The position numbers and the translations under genes were made by a program. Positions 43,924 to 55,831 of a DNA stretch of 64,000 nucleotides are shown here, piece by piece (positions within the stretch are counted from its first letter, which is position 1; each line of letters starts with the position of its first letter). The DNA is taken from contig NC_057803.1 in assembly GCF_018294505.1 (NCBI RefSeq), forward strand, positions 687,240,678 through 687,304,677, in the 5' to 3' direction. This DNA comes from Triticum aestivum. Its lineage: Eukaryota > Streptophyta > Magnoliopsida > Poales > Poaceae. The notes below the pieces were generated by a model. The model saw only the letters and a list, made by a program, of their open reading frames with translations. It did not search any database and was not told the origin of the DNA.

Positions 43924-46900
43924 TGTAACGCCCCGGATACAACTTTCCATATTTGTAACTCCAACTCTTGCCTTTTCCGGAGATGCGATATGTTATTCCT
44001 TCGTGGTTGGGTTTTTGTCTTCGTTTTGCATTTTGTTCATGTCATGCATATCATATCATGTCATCATGTGCATCGCATTTGCATTCGGGTTCGTCTCATG
44101 CATCTGAGCACTTTCCACGTTGTCTGTTTCGCAATCCGACACTCCCACATGCACCGGCGCACCCCTTTTGTCTCTTTTCATGAGCTGGTGTTAAACGTTC
44201 TCGAAATGGACCGAGATTTGCCAAGTGGCCTTGGTACACCACCGGTAGACTGCCTGTCAAATTTCGTTCCATTTGGAGGCCGTTTGATGCTCTAACGGTT
44301 AACCGGGTAACCGCGAAAGCCTCTTGTGTGTTGCATCCCAACACCCCTCCAAAACAGCTCGATAACCCATCTAAACCATCTCCATGTCCTCCGTCGTCGA
44401 ATCACGATCGTGTGGGCGAAAACCTCACCTCATTTGGACACCCCTATCTCCTTCTACCTATGAATATGTGCCCCCCCTCCGAAAATTCCGCAGTCAAACC
44501 CTAGCTTCTTCCTCCTCCCGCCGGACCTGTCGGCGTCGCCACCGGACATGGCCGCCACCGCCCCTTAGCCAATCCGCCGCCGCCATGTCACCCTCTCTCT
44601 CTCACCACCGTGCGGCCCGCCACGGCCCATCGCGGACCCGCTTGGGCCCGAGTCACCCGCCGCCGCAGCCCGCGGGCCCATCCGCGTGGAGCCGCCCGAC
44701 CTCGCCGCAGCTCCGGCAGGAGCTCGCCAAAGCAACCGCGCCGCCTCACCGTCCGGCCGCGTGCCTCGCTCGCCTCTCCTCCGTCCTTTGCTGCGCCGCC
44801 GCCTCCGTGCTGGGGCCCCGCGTCCTCGGTCCAACCTCGCCTTCTTCCTCCCTCGCGCCGGCCTGCCCTGAGCTCCCCCGCCGCCATTGGTCGCCACCAG
44901 TTGAAGCGCCGCCAGCGTGCGGCCGAGGCATCTGCTCCGGCCACCTCCTCCGGCCGCCGGTGAAACGCGCCTCCCCATGCGCCATGCCATCGCCCGGATC
45001 CGGCAAGGTGCCGCCGGATCCGCCCATCCCCGAGGCCGCCTCGGCTTCCGAGCCCTCGCCGGAGTCGCCGGAACACTCGTTGGAGCTCTCGCGAACTCGC
45101 CGGAGCTCGCTCCGGCCAGATCCACCCCAGGAGGATGAGATCCACCAGGTCATCCAACCAAACGGCCGAATCCGTCCTGCACCGCGCCGTCCCGGATCCC
45201 TTCGTCCCGTTGACTTTTCGCGGAGGTAAATTTCAGGTCCCCGAATCTGCATTATTTTTATGCCTCCTTCCACATGTCATATCTCCATGACCATAGCTCC
45301 AAATCATGCATATGATATATCAAATTGTTCGTCTCATTGAGCTCTTCATGGTAGAAGCATTTTCATGCATTTTATGTTCACTATGATGCCATTATAATTG
45401 ATGCAAGAGTGCTATAAAATGTTAACTGCTGGTACTTATCAGATCATGAGGTTCTGTCATTTTTGTTGCATTTGATGTGTGCATTGTTTGAGCATGAGGT
45501 CTACATGTGTTTTTAACTACAAGATGTCATCTTTACAGGGGTGCTTGTCTTGTATTTTTGTGATCTATGTGGTGACTAGCACAAGCATGCAAACTAGGCT
45601 CCATGATGTTGCTGTTTTCAGGGACTTAGGATTTTGCAGTCTTTTCCTGCTGTTATTTTGATGCCATGTAAACTTGATGCTACAGTGAGATCCGTTCTTT
45701 GGGATACTTCAGTAAGGGTGTTTTGAACATGTGTATATGCTCTATCCATCCATTCCCCTGTTTGAAATTATGGAGTGCTCTAGCATGTCTTTTGCTTGCT
45801 CTACTTTAGCTATAAAATGTTCCTGGCAGATTGTTAACATGTTAATCAATATAGCCATGGTTGTTGCTGGTGATACATGCACCCTATGAACTTGCTCTTG
45901 CCATGGTTAGTTTCATGAACATGTCATCTTGCTATTGGTAAGCTTATTTTGTCATTTAATGCTTTGTGGTGAGTGGCCTGAGCTCGCAAAGTTGCTATCA
46001 TAAATCTATTTATGCCATGCTCTGTTTTTCTGCTAAGTCTGAAACTGTTAATTAAACTTGCTATGTTTACATGGGTGCCATCATATCGTCTGTGCCTTTT
46101 TGGCTCATGTTCAGTAAGGGACTTTTGTTCTATTCTTTTAGTAGTATCATGCCATGCCTTGGTTTGCCATGATATGTTCCTGTAGCATGTTGTTTGCTAG
46201 CTCGAAACTTTGCTTCCTAATGTTGCTTTTGACATGTTAGTATTTTCACTAAGTCTGTGAAGCTGTTATCTTTTGCACTTTTGCCATGCTTGTTTGAACC
46301 TGTTCTAGTGTGATTTAGTCGTAGCTCAATGTTCATGTTTTATCAAGCATCTCTTGTAAATCACTGCCATATGCTTTGTTGTTATGTTGGAGTGTAGTAG
46401 CTTAGTTTCTTGTTGCATTCTAAGTGGCATCATGCTGTTAATCGCAGTTTTGCGTCATTCTTGCGATGCTTGCCATTTGCAAACCGTGCATCCGTTTCCG
46501 GTGATCTTTATATCGATTTCGACGGAAATCACCTCATCTTTACAGACGCATACTTGGTTTGCCAAGTTGATGCCTTGATCATTATTTCCCTTCCGGAGAT
46601 CGCATATGCATTGCATATCATATCTTGCATATCATGCCATGTATTGCATCATGTTGCTTATGCATTGCATCGTGATTGATTGTTGGTACTTTGCTTGTGT
46701 TCTTGCTTTGGGTAGAGCCGGGAGACAAGTACATGATGAGGAACCTGTTGAGTACGCTTTCGAGGATCAAGCTTTCGTCAACTTTGAGTACATTGCGGGC
46801 AAGATGACCATACCCTCGAAATCACTTCTATCTTTGCTTGCTAGTTGTTCGCTCTATCGCTATGTCGCGCTACCTACCACTTGTTATATCATACCTCCCA

Positions 46901-48379
46901 TATTGCCATGTCAAGCCTCTAACCCACCTTCCTAGCAAACCGTTGCTTGGCTATGTTACCACTGTTACTCAACCCCTCTTATAGCGTTGCTAGTTGCAGG
47001 TGAAGCTGAAGCTGGTTCCACGTTGGAACATGGATATGTTGGGATATCACAATATCTCTTATTTAATTAATGCATCTATATACTTGGTAAAGGGTGGAAG
47101 GCTCGGCCTTATGCCTAGTGGTTTGTTTCACTCTTGCCGCCCTAGTTTCCGTCATACCGGTGTTATGTTCCTTGATTTTGCGTTCCTTACGCGGTTGGGT
47201 GTTATGGGAACCCCTTGACAGTTTGCTTTGAATAAAACTCCTCCAGCAAGGCCCAACCTTTATTTTACCATTTACCTCACCACCACCTATACTTTTCCCT
47301 TGGGAGTCGTGCTCCCGAGGGTCATCTTTATTTTAACCCCCCGGGCCAGTGCTTCTCTAAGTGTTGGTCCGAACCGGGCAGCCTGCGGGGCCACCTCGGG
47401 GCAACTTGAGGGCTGGTTTTACTCGTAGCTTGACCTATCCGGTGTTGCCCTGAGAACGAGATATGTGCAGCTCCTATTGGGATTGTCGGCACATCGGGCA
47501 GCTTTGCTGGTCTTGTTTTACGATTGTCGAAATGTCTTGTAACCGGGATTCCGAGACTAATCGGGTCTTCCTAGGAGAAGGAATATCCTTCGTTGACCGT
47601 GAGAGCTTGTGATGGGCTAAGTTGGGATACCCCTGTAGGGTATAAACTTTCGAAAGCTGTGCCTACGGTTATGTGGGAGATGGGAATTTGTTGTTGTCCG
47701 GTTGTAGAGAACTTGACACTTAAATTAATTAAAATGCATCAACCGCGTGTGTAGCCGTGATGGTCTCTTTTCGGTGGAGTCTGGGAAGTGAACACGGTTT
47801 TGGAGTTATGTTTGAACGTAAGTAGTTTTAGGATCACTTCTTGATCACTTCTATCTTCACGACCATTGTGTTGCTTCTCTTCTCGCTCTTATTTGTGTAT
47901 GTTAGCCACCATATATGCTTAGTGCTTGCTGCCGCTCCACCTCATTACCCTATCCTCCCCATAAGTTTAAATAGTCTTGATCTCGCGGGTATGAGATTGC
48001 TGAGTCCTCGTGACACACAGATACTTCCAAACAGTTGCAGGTGACGCAACCGAGCTCAAGTGGGAGCTCGATGAAGATCTTGATCGTTGTTTTGTTTCGT
48101 TTCCTGTTGATCAGTAGTGGAGCCCAGTTGGGACGATCGGGGATCTAGCATTTGGGGTTGTCTTCCTTTATTTTGGTTCCGTAGTCGGACCTTTGAATGT
48201 ACCTTGGATGATGTATGTATTGTGTGAAGTGGCGATTGTAAGAGAACTCTTTACCCCTTTCTTATTCAGTACATGGGATTGTGTGAAGATTACCCCTCTT
48301 GCGACAAACCTACCATGTGGCTATGCCTCTAAGTCGTGCCCCAACACGTGGGAGATATAGCCGCATTGTGGGTGTTACA
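43924..48379 (+). repeat. 3' LTR of the LARD (4456 bp)
   Basis: It starts TGTAACGCCC and ends GGGTGTTACA. It aligns with 35862-40372 over its whole length with scattered substitutions and small indels, for example the shorter CT tract and the loss of a short duplicated segment present at about 40005-40035. Confidence 0.93.
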
Positions 48380-48456
48380 GGCCTGTCGCACAAACCTTGG
48401 TCATCATTGCACCAGTCGCACTCCCCCGGGAGAGTTTCGTTGTCCGAATACGACAT
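48380..48456 (-). pseudogene. CACTA-borne gene, start of exon 1
   Basis: An ATG at 48456 opens the frame MSYSDNETLPGECDWCNDDQ with a C-X2-C-X6-C pattern. It runs into the LARD right border at 48380. The frame resumes on the far side of the LARD at 35861, when one copy of the 5-bp duplication is discounted, as RPHLDEDRRFSIKL. This shows that the LARD broke a coding exon. Confidence 0.65.
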
Positions 48457-49569
48457 TTCCTATGTTCATAATTCAAGATTAAACTTGTACAATTAAATAT
48501 ATGTACTACAAAAACTAAATTAGATCATTATTATTCATCATGGGTTGACTATCGAAACGAAGGAGAATCTACCCCCACGACAACAGCCGGGATTCTTCGT
48601 CCTCTCATATATGGTGGAGACTCTCCCTCACTGATTCCTCTCTGACATTTGCGACCGTCGGTGATGGTAGCTCCTCCTTTTGTTCCCGAGTGCATTACAT
48701 CAAATTGTCTAGCACACGGGAGCGGAGGAGAAGCTACCCCCAAGACAACAGTCGGGATTCTTCGTTCTCTCATATATGGTGGAGACTCGAAAGACTTAAA
48801 GTCAACCCGAAATATCGTTTAATTATCTTTATAAAAAAAGACATATCATTTAACTAAAAAAACTAGTTCTATTAATTTTCTTACTAAAAAATAAACTACT
48901 TCTATAGTAAAATAAACTAGTTCTATTAATTTTCTTACTAAAAATAAACTACTTCTATAGTAAAATAAACTAGTTTTATCAAATCAACTAGTTCAACTAA
49001 GCACTTACTATAAATAAACTAGTTTAACTAGTTCTATTATTTTTCTAACTAATTCTGTTAAACACTTACTAAAAACAACTATTTCAACTAACCTAAAATG
49101 CACACTAACCTAACATCTAATACACTAACTTAAATTAAAGAATGTTCAAATAAAGTGGTATTGCTTGGTTTTTTTAAGAAATGTTCAAATAGAAAATTTA
49201 GAAAAAAGTAATTTTTTTCAAATAGAAAATCAGATAATGTTCAAGTATGAACTAAAATAATCCTAAAACTAAATGAAACTTCTCCTCCTCCCTTTTTTTC
49301 TTCTTCTTTTTTAATCCTAAAACTTTATGAACAAAATTAAGACTGAAAAAAAACAATAAAAATTCTATGAACAGAATTACAACAGAAAAAATCATAAAAA
49401 TTCCATAAAAATAATGACATATTCTTTGCATATGAACATATTTTTTTTGCATATTCTACAATAATATCACCAAAAAAAATCTAAGAACAGAAAAAATCCA
49501 AACTTTTGCATATGAACATACATACATCATTATCATCATCATCTACTACTACAATATGAACAAAAAATC

Positions 49570-49609
<40 letters not shown>

Positions 49610-49673
49610 CAGGGCCTCGTTGGCGTCGGGGCGGGCGGTGGCGTTGGGGTGGGCGCGCAACGGCGTTGGGGCG
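48457..49673 (-). other. CACTA interior between gene start and element D
   Basis: No supported exon. A segment of about 55 bp (beginning CTACCCCCACGACAACAG) is directly repeated at 48569-48617 and 48735-48787. From 48840 to 49100 there are several imperfect copies of 'AAACTAGTTCTATTAATTTTC'. The rest is A-rich. It probably holds the promoter or an intron of the CACTA gene. Confidence 0.55.
49578..49607. repeat. (TG)15 microsatellite
   Basis: Uninterrupted TG units preceded by a short TA run. Confidence 0.95.
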
Positions 49674-51319
49674 TGATGTCTACTACACAACCTTCTTCTT
49701 GTAGACGTTGTTGGGCCTCCAAGTGCAGAGGTTTGTAGGACAGTAGCAAATTTCCCTCAAGTGGATGACCTAAGGTTTATCAATCCGTAGGAGGCGTAGG
49801 ATGAAGATGGTCTCTCTCAAGCAACCCTGCAACCAAATAACAAAGAGTCTCTTGTGTCCCCAACACACCCAATACAATGGTAAATTGTATAGGTGCACTA
49901 GTTCGGCGAAGAGATGGTGATACAAGTGGTATATGGATAGTAGATAAATGTTTTTGTAATCTGAAAATATAAAAGCAGCAAGGTAGCAAGTGATAAAAGT
50001 GAGCGTAAACGGTATTGCAATGCGTTGAAACAAGGCCTAGGATTCATACTTTCGCTAGTGCAAGTTCCCTCAACAATACTAACATAATTGGATCATAAAA
50101 CTATCCCTCAACATGCAACAAAGAGTCACTCCAAAGTCAATAATAGTGGAGAATGAACGAAGAGATTATGGTAGGGTACAAAACCACCTCAAAGTTATTC
50201 TTTCCAATCAATCCGTTGGGCTATTCCTATAAGTGTCACAAACAACCCTAGAGTTCGTACTAGAATAACACCTTAAGACACAAATCAACCAAAACCCTAA
50301 TGTCACCTAGATACTCCAATGTCACCTCAAGTATCTGTGGGTATGATTATACGATATGCATCACACAATCTCAGATTCATCTATTCAACCAACACATAGG
50401 ACCTCAAAGAGTGCCCCAAAGTTCCTACCGAAGAATCACGACGAAAATGTGTGCCAACCCCTATGCATAGGTTCATGGGAGGAACCCGCAAGTTGATCAC
50501 CAAAACATACATCAAGTGAATCATGTGGTATCCCATTGTCACCACAGATACGCACGGCAAGACATACATCAAGTGTTCTCAAATCTTTAAAGACTCAATC
50601 CGATAAGATAACTTTAAAGGGGAAACTCAATCCATTACAAGAGAGTAGAGGGGGGAAGAAACATCATAGGATCCAAATATAATAGCAAAGCTCACGATAC
50701 ATCAAGATTGTATCACCTCAAGAACACGAGAGAGAGAGAGATCAAACACATAGCTAATGGTACATACCCTTAGCCCCGAGGGAGAACTACTCCCTCCTCG
50801 TTATGGAGAGCACCGGGATGATGAAGATGGCCACCGGAGAAGGATTCCCCCTCCGGCAGGGCGCCGGAATGGGTCTAGATTGGCTTTTGGTGGCTACGGA
50901 GGCTTCTGGTGGCAGAACTCCCGATCTATTGTGCGTTCTGGAAGTTTTAGGGTATATGGAGTTATATAGGCAGAAGAAGCATGTCAGGGGAGCCACAAGG
51001 GCCCCACGAGGCAGGGGGCGCGCCCCCTACCCTCGTGAGCTCCTCCTTCCTTCCTTGACGTAGGGTCCAAGTCCATCAGTTGGCTTTCGTTCCAAAAATA
51101 ACTTCTCTAGTTGATTTCGTTCCATTTCGACTCCGTCTGATATTCCTTTTCTTCAAAACACTGAAATAGCCATAAACCAGCAAATCTGGGCTGGGCCTCC
51201 GGTTAATAGGTTAGTCCCGAAAGTAATATAAAGGTGGATAATAAAGCCCAATATTGCCCAAAATAGTAGATAATGTAGCATGGAGCAATAAAAAATATAG
51301 ATACGTTGGAGACATATCA
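49674..51319 (-). repeat. 3' LTR of element D (1646 bp)
   Basis: TGATGTCTAC...GACATATCA on the plus strand. The inner tip reads TGATATGTCTCC on the element strand, one base different from the TGATACGTCTCC tip of the other LTR. Confidence 0.93.
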
Positions 51320-51336
51320 AGCATCCCCAAGCTTAA
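51320..51336 (-). other. Polypurine tract of element D
   Basis: On the element strand TTAAGCTTGGGGATGCT directly precedes the LTR. Its core AAGCTTGGGG is shared with the Athila-like element. Confidence 0.8.
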
Positions 51337-54300
51337 TTCCTGCTCGTCCTAGAGTTGGTAAATGATAAAAAAGATAATTTTTGATGTGGAATGCTAGTTG
51401 GCATAATTTCAATGTAATTCTTCTTACTTGTGATATGAATGTTCAGATCCGAAAGATTCAAGACAAAAGTTCATATTGACATAAAAATAATTATACTTCA
51501 AGCATACTAACTAAGCAATTATGTCTTCTCAAAATAACATGGCTAAAGAAAGCTATCCCTACAAAATCATATAGTCTGGCTATGCTCCGTCTTCACCACA
51601 CAAAATATTTAAATCATGAACAAGCCCGATGACAAGCCAAGCAATTGTTTCATACTTTTGATGTTCTCAAACTTTTTCAATCTTCACACAATACATGAGC
51701 GTGAGCCATGGACATAGCACTATAGGTGGAATAGAATGGTGGTTGTGGAGAAGACAAAAAAGGAGAAGATAGTCTCACATCAACTAGGCGTATCAATGGG
51801 CTATGGAGATGCCCATCAATAGATATCAATATGAGTGAGTAGGGATTGCCATGCAACGGATGCACTAGAGCTACAAATGTATGAAAGCTCAACAAAAGAA
51901 ACTAGTGGGTGTGCATCCAACTTACTTGCTCACGAAGACCTAGGGCATTTTGAGGAAGCCCATCATTGGAATATACAAGCCAAGTTATATAATGAAAGAT
52001 TCCCACCAATATATGAAAGTGACAACATATGAGACTCTCTATCATGAAGATAATGGTGCTACTTTGAAGCACAAGTATGGTAAAAGGATAGTAGCATTGC
52101 CCCTTCTCTATTTTTCTCTCATTTTTTATTTTTTATTTGGGCCTTTTCTCCTTTTTATGGCCTCTTTTCTTTCTTTTTTTATTTGGGCTTCTTTGGCCTC
52201 TTTTATTTTTTTATTTGGGCTTCTTTGGCCTCTTTTATTTATTTTTCGTCCGGAGTCTCATCCCGACTTATGGGGGAATCATAGTCTCCATCATCCTTTC
52301 CTCACTGGGACAATGCTCTAATAATGATGATCATCACACTTTTATTTACTTACAACTCAAGAATTACAACTCGATACTTAGAACAAGATATGACTCTATA
52401 TGAATGCCTCCGGCGGTGTACCGGGATGTGCAATGACTCATGAGTGACATGTATGAAAGAATTATCAATGGTGGCTTTGCCACAAATACGATGTCGACTA
52501 CATGATCATGCTAAGCAATATGACAATGATGAAGCGTGTCATAATAAATGGAACGGTGGAAAGTTGCATGGAAATATATCTCGGAATGGCTATGGAAATG
52601 CCATAATAGGTAGGTATGGTGGCTGTTTTGAGGAAGGTATATGGTGGGTTTATGGTACCGGCGAAAGTTGCGCGGTACTAGAGAGGCTAGCAATGGTGGA
52701 AGGGTGAGAGTGCGTATAATCCATGGACTCAACATTAGTCATAAAGAACTCACATACTTATTGCAAAAATCTATTAGTCATCGAAACAAAGTACTACGCG
52801 CATGCTCCTAGGGGGATAGATTGGTAGGAAAAGACCATCGCTCGTCCCCGACCGCCACTCATAAGGAAGACAATCAATAAATAAATCATGCTCCGACTTC
52901 ATCACATAACGGTTCACCATACGTGCATGCTACGGGAATCACAAACTTCAACACAAGTATTTCTCAAATTCACAACTACTCAACTAGCATGACTCTAATA
53001 TCACCATCTCCATATCTCAAAACAATTATCAAGTATCAAACTTCTCATAGTATTCAACACACTCATAAGAGAATTTTATTATTCTTGAATACCTAGCATA
53101 TTAGGATTTTAAGCAAATTACCATGCTATTTAATACTCTCAAAATAATATAAGTGAAGCATGAGAGTTCATCTATTTCTTCAAAATAAAACTACCACCAT
53201 GCTCTAAAATATATAAGTGAAGCACTAGAGCAAATGACAAACTACTCCGAAAGATATAAGTGAAGATCAATGAGTAGTCGAATAATTATGCAACTATGTG
53301 AAGACTCTCTAACATTTAATAATTTCAGATATTGGTATTCTATTCAAATAGCAAGCAAAACAAAATAAAATGACATTCTAAGAATAGCAAACATCATGTG
53401 AAGAAGCAAAAACTTAGGATAAACCGATACTAACCGATAGTTGTTGAAGAAGAAAGGTGGGATGCCAACCGGGGCATCCCCAAGCTTAGACGCTTGAGAC
53501 TTCTTGAGATATTATCTTGGGGTTCTTTGGGCATCCCCAAGCTTGAGATTTTGTGTCTCCTTAATTCCTCTCATATCACGGTCTCCCTAAATATCAAAAG
53601 CTTCATCCACACAAAACTCAACAAGGACTCGTGAGATAAGTTAGTATAAACCATTGCCAAAACCTTATCATACTCTACTGTAGCAAATCACTAAAATTAT
53701 TACACAACATTGCATACTAAATGCCTCTGCATATTTAATAGTCCTATCCTCAAATAGAATCATTAAAGAAGCAAACATATGCAAACAATGCAAACATAAC
53801 AGCAATCTGCCTAAACAGGATAGTCTGTAAAGAATGCTGCAACATCCATACTTCCCTAGCTCAAAAAATTATGAAAGAAAATTCCCACTGTAGTAAATTT
53901 ATCAGAGATTAATATGCAAAAGATTTCAACATTTATCACATTCTGACTTTTCTAGGGAATTATTGCAACAGCGGTAAACTTTCTGTTTTCAAACAGCAAC
54001 ATGTGGACTTCTAAAATAGGCATAGTAAAGGCTATCAATGCAACTTTTATTGAAATAAAAGATGCAAAACATTGTTCTAAATAACAGCAAGAAAATCCTA
54101 ACAAAATAACTTGACGCTCCAAGCAAAAAACATGTCATGTGGTGAATAAAAATATAGCTCCAAGTAAAGTTACCGATGAACGAAGACGAAAGAGGGGATG
54201 CCTTCCGGGGCATCCCCAAGCTTAGGCTCTTAGTTCTCCTTGAATATTACCTTGGGGTGCCTTGGGAATCCCCAAGCTTAGGCTCTTGCCACTCCTTATT

Positions 54301-54943
54301 CCATAGTCCATCGAATCTTTACCCAAAACTTGAAAACTTCACAACACAAAACTTAACAGAAAACTCGTAAGCTCCGTTAGTATAAGAAAATAAATCACCA
54401 CTTCAAGGTACTGTAATGAACTCATTCTTTATTTATATTGGTGTTAAACCTACTGTATTCCAACTTCTCTATGGTTTATAAACTATTTTACTAGCCATAG
54501 ATTCATCAAAATAAGCAAACAACACACGGAAAACAGAATCTGTCAAAAACAGAACAGTCTGTAGTAATCTGAATCAAATGTATACTTCTGGAACTCATGA
54601 AATTCTCAAATAAATTGATGTACCTGAGGAATTTATCTGTTAATCATCTTCAAAAAGAATTAACTAAATATCACTTTCCAAATAAAGATGGCAGCAATTC
54701 TCGTGAGCGCTAAAGTTTCTGTTTTTTACAGCATGATCAACAAGACTTCACCCAAGTCTTCCCAAAGGTTCTACTTGGCACAAACACTAATTAAAAGCAT
54801 AAAACCACATCTAAACAGAGGCTAGATGAATTATTTATTACTAAACAGGAACAAAAAGCAAGGAACAGAAATAAAATTGGGTTGCCTCCCAACAAGCGCT
54901 ATCGTTTAACGCCCCTAGCTAGGCACAATGATTTCAATGATGC
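51337..54943 (-). other. Non-coding interior of element D
   Basis: 3.6 kb without a supported gene; a pyrimidine-rich stretch at 52100-52260 yields only low-complexity frames. Copies of the CCCCAAGCTTAG motif occur at 53471-53490, 53529-53546, 54207-54225 and 54264-54282. From 53672 it aligns with element C (21454 onward). Confidence 0.7.
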
Positions 54944-55708
54944 TCACATAAAGTATAAGAATTGAAATATAAAGAGAGCATCACAAAGAATATGACTAGC
55001 ACATTTAAGTCTAACCCACTTCCTATGCATAGGGATTTTGTGAGAAAACAACTTATGGGAACAAGAATCAACTTGCATAGGAAGGTAAAACAAGCATAAC
55101 TTCAAAACTTTAAGCACATAGAGAGGAAACTTGATATTATTGCAATTCCTACAAGCATAAGTTCCTCCCTCATAATAATTTTCAGTAGCATCATGAATGA
55201 ATTCAACAATATAACCATCACCTAAAGCATTATTTTCATGATCTACAAGCATGGAAATTTTATTACTCTCCACATAAGCAAAATTCTTCTCATGAATAAT
55301 AGTGGGAGCAAACTCAACAAAATAACTATCATGTGATTGAAAATTAAGATCCAGATGACAAGTTTCATGGTTATCATTATTATTTAAAGCATACGTGTCA
55401 TCACAATAATCATCATAGATAGGAGGCATGCTTTCATCATAATAAATTTGCTCATCAAAACTTGGGGGACAAAAAATATCATCTTCATCAAACATAGCTT
55501 CCCCAAGCTTGTGGCTTTGCCTATCATTAGCATCATGGATATTCAAGGAATTCATACTAACAACATTGCAATCATGCTCATCATTCAAATATTTAGTGCC
55601 AAACATTTTGTAGATTTCTTCTTCTAGCACTTGAGCACAATTATCCTTTCCATCATACTCACGAAAGATATTAAAAAGATGAAGCATATGAGACAAACTC
55701 AATTCCAT
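54944..55708 (-). CDS. Gag-like protein of element D, internally deleted
   Basis: A 254-codon open frame starts MELSLSHMLHLFNIF, like the element C protein, and shares its end (HILCDALFIFQFLYFM against HILHDALFMFQFLSFM). After about residue 62 the frame jumps to a segment matching the second half of the C protein. So about 300 residues, including the CCHC zinc knuckle and the Lys/Arg-rich run, are missing, while the frame stays open. It lies right after the primer site and leader. Function unknown; without the knuckle it should not bind RNA in the usual Gag way. Confidence 0.65.
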   Translation of the reverse strand: MELSLSHMLHLFNIFREYDGKDNCAQVLEEEIYKMFGTKYLNDEHDCNVVSMNSLNIHDANDRQSHKLGEAMFDEDDIFCPPSFDEQIYYDESMPPIYDDYCDDTYALNNNDNHETCHLDLNFQSHDSYFVEFAPTIIHEKNFAYVESNKISMLVDHENNALGDGYIVEFIHDATENYYEGGTYACRNCNNIKFPLYVLKVLKLCLFYLPMQVDSCSHKLFSHKIPMHRKWVRLKCASHILCDALFIFQFLYFM

Positions 55709-55803
55709 TTTTTGTAGTTTTTTTTATAAACTAAACTAGTGCTAAAACAAGAAACTAAAAGACTCGATTGCAAGATCTAAAGATATACCTTCAAGCACTC
55801 ACC

Positions 55804-55821
55804 TCCCCGGCAACGGCGCCA
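55804..55821 (-). other. Primer binding site of element D (tRNA-Asp type)
   Basis: TGGCGCCGTTGCCGGGGA on the minus strand, 10 bases from the 5' LTR, identical to that of element C. Confidence 0.9.
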
Positions 55822-55831
55822 GAAAAGAGGT

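Larger units (their letters stand above)
35862..48379 (+). mobile_element. Sukkula-like LARD: giant non-coding LTR element
   Basis: Two LTRs of 4511 and 4456 bp (TGTAACACCC...GGGTGTTACA) flank a 3551 bp interior without gag, protease or pol. The target duplication is exact: GGCCT at 35857-35861 and at 48380-48384. The 4.5 kb LTR / 3.5 kb interior layout matches the class called LARD, described from barley and relatives as Sukkula. A degenerate initiator-Met-type primer site follows the 5' LTR. It must be mobilised by proteins from another element. Confidence 0.9.

Noticed and set aside
44384..45229. 281-codon open frame in the LARD 3' LTR
   Set aside because: It lies in the GC-rich LTR region where several frames on both strands are open at once. 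The matching part of the 5' LTR does not keep the same frame, and the protein is low-complexity.
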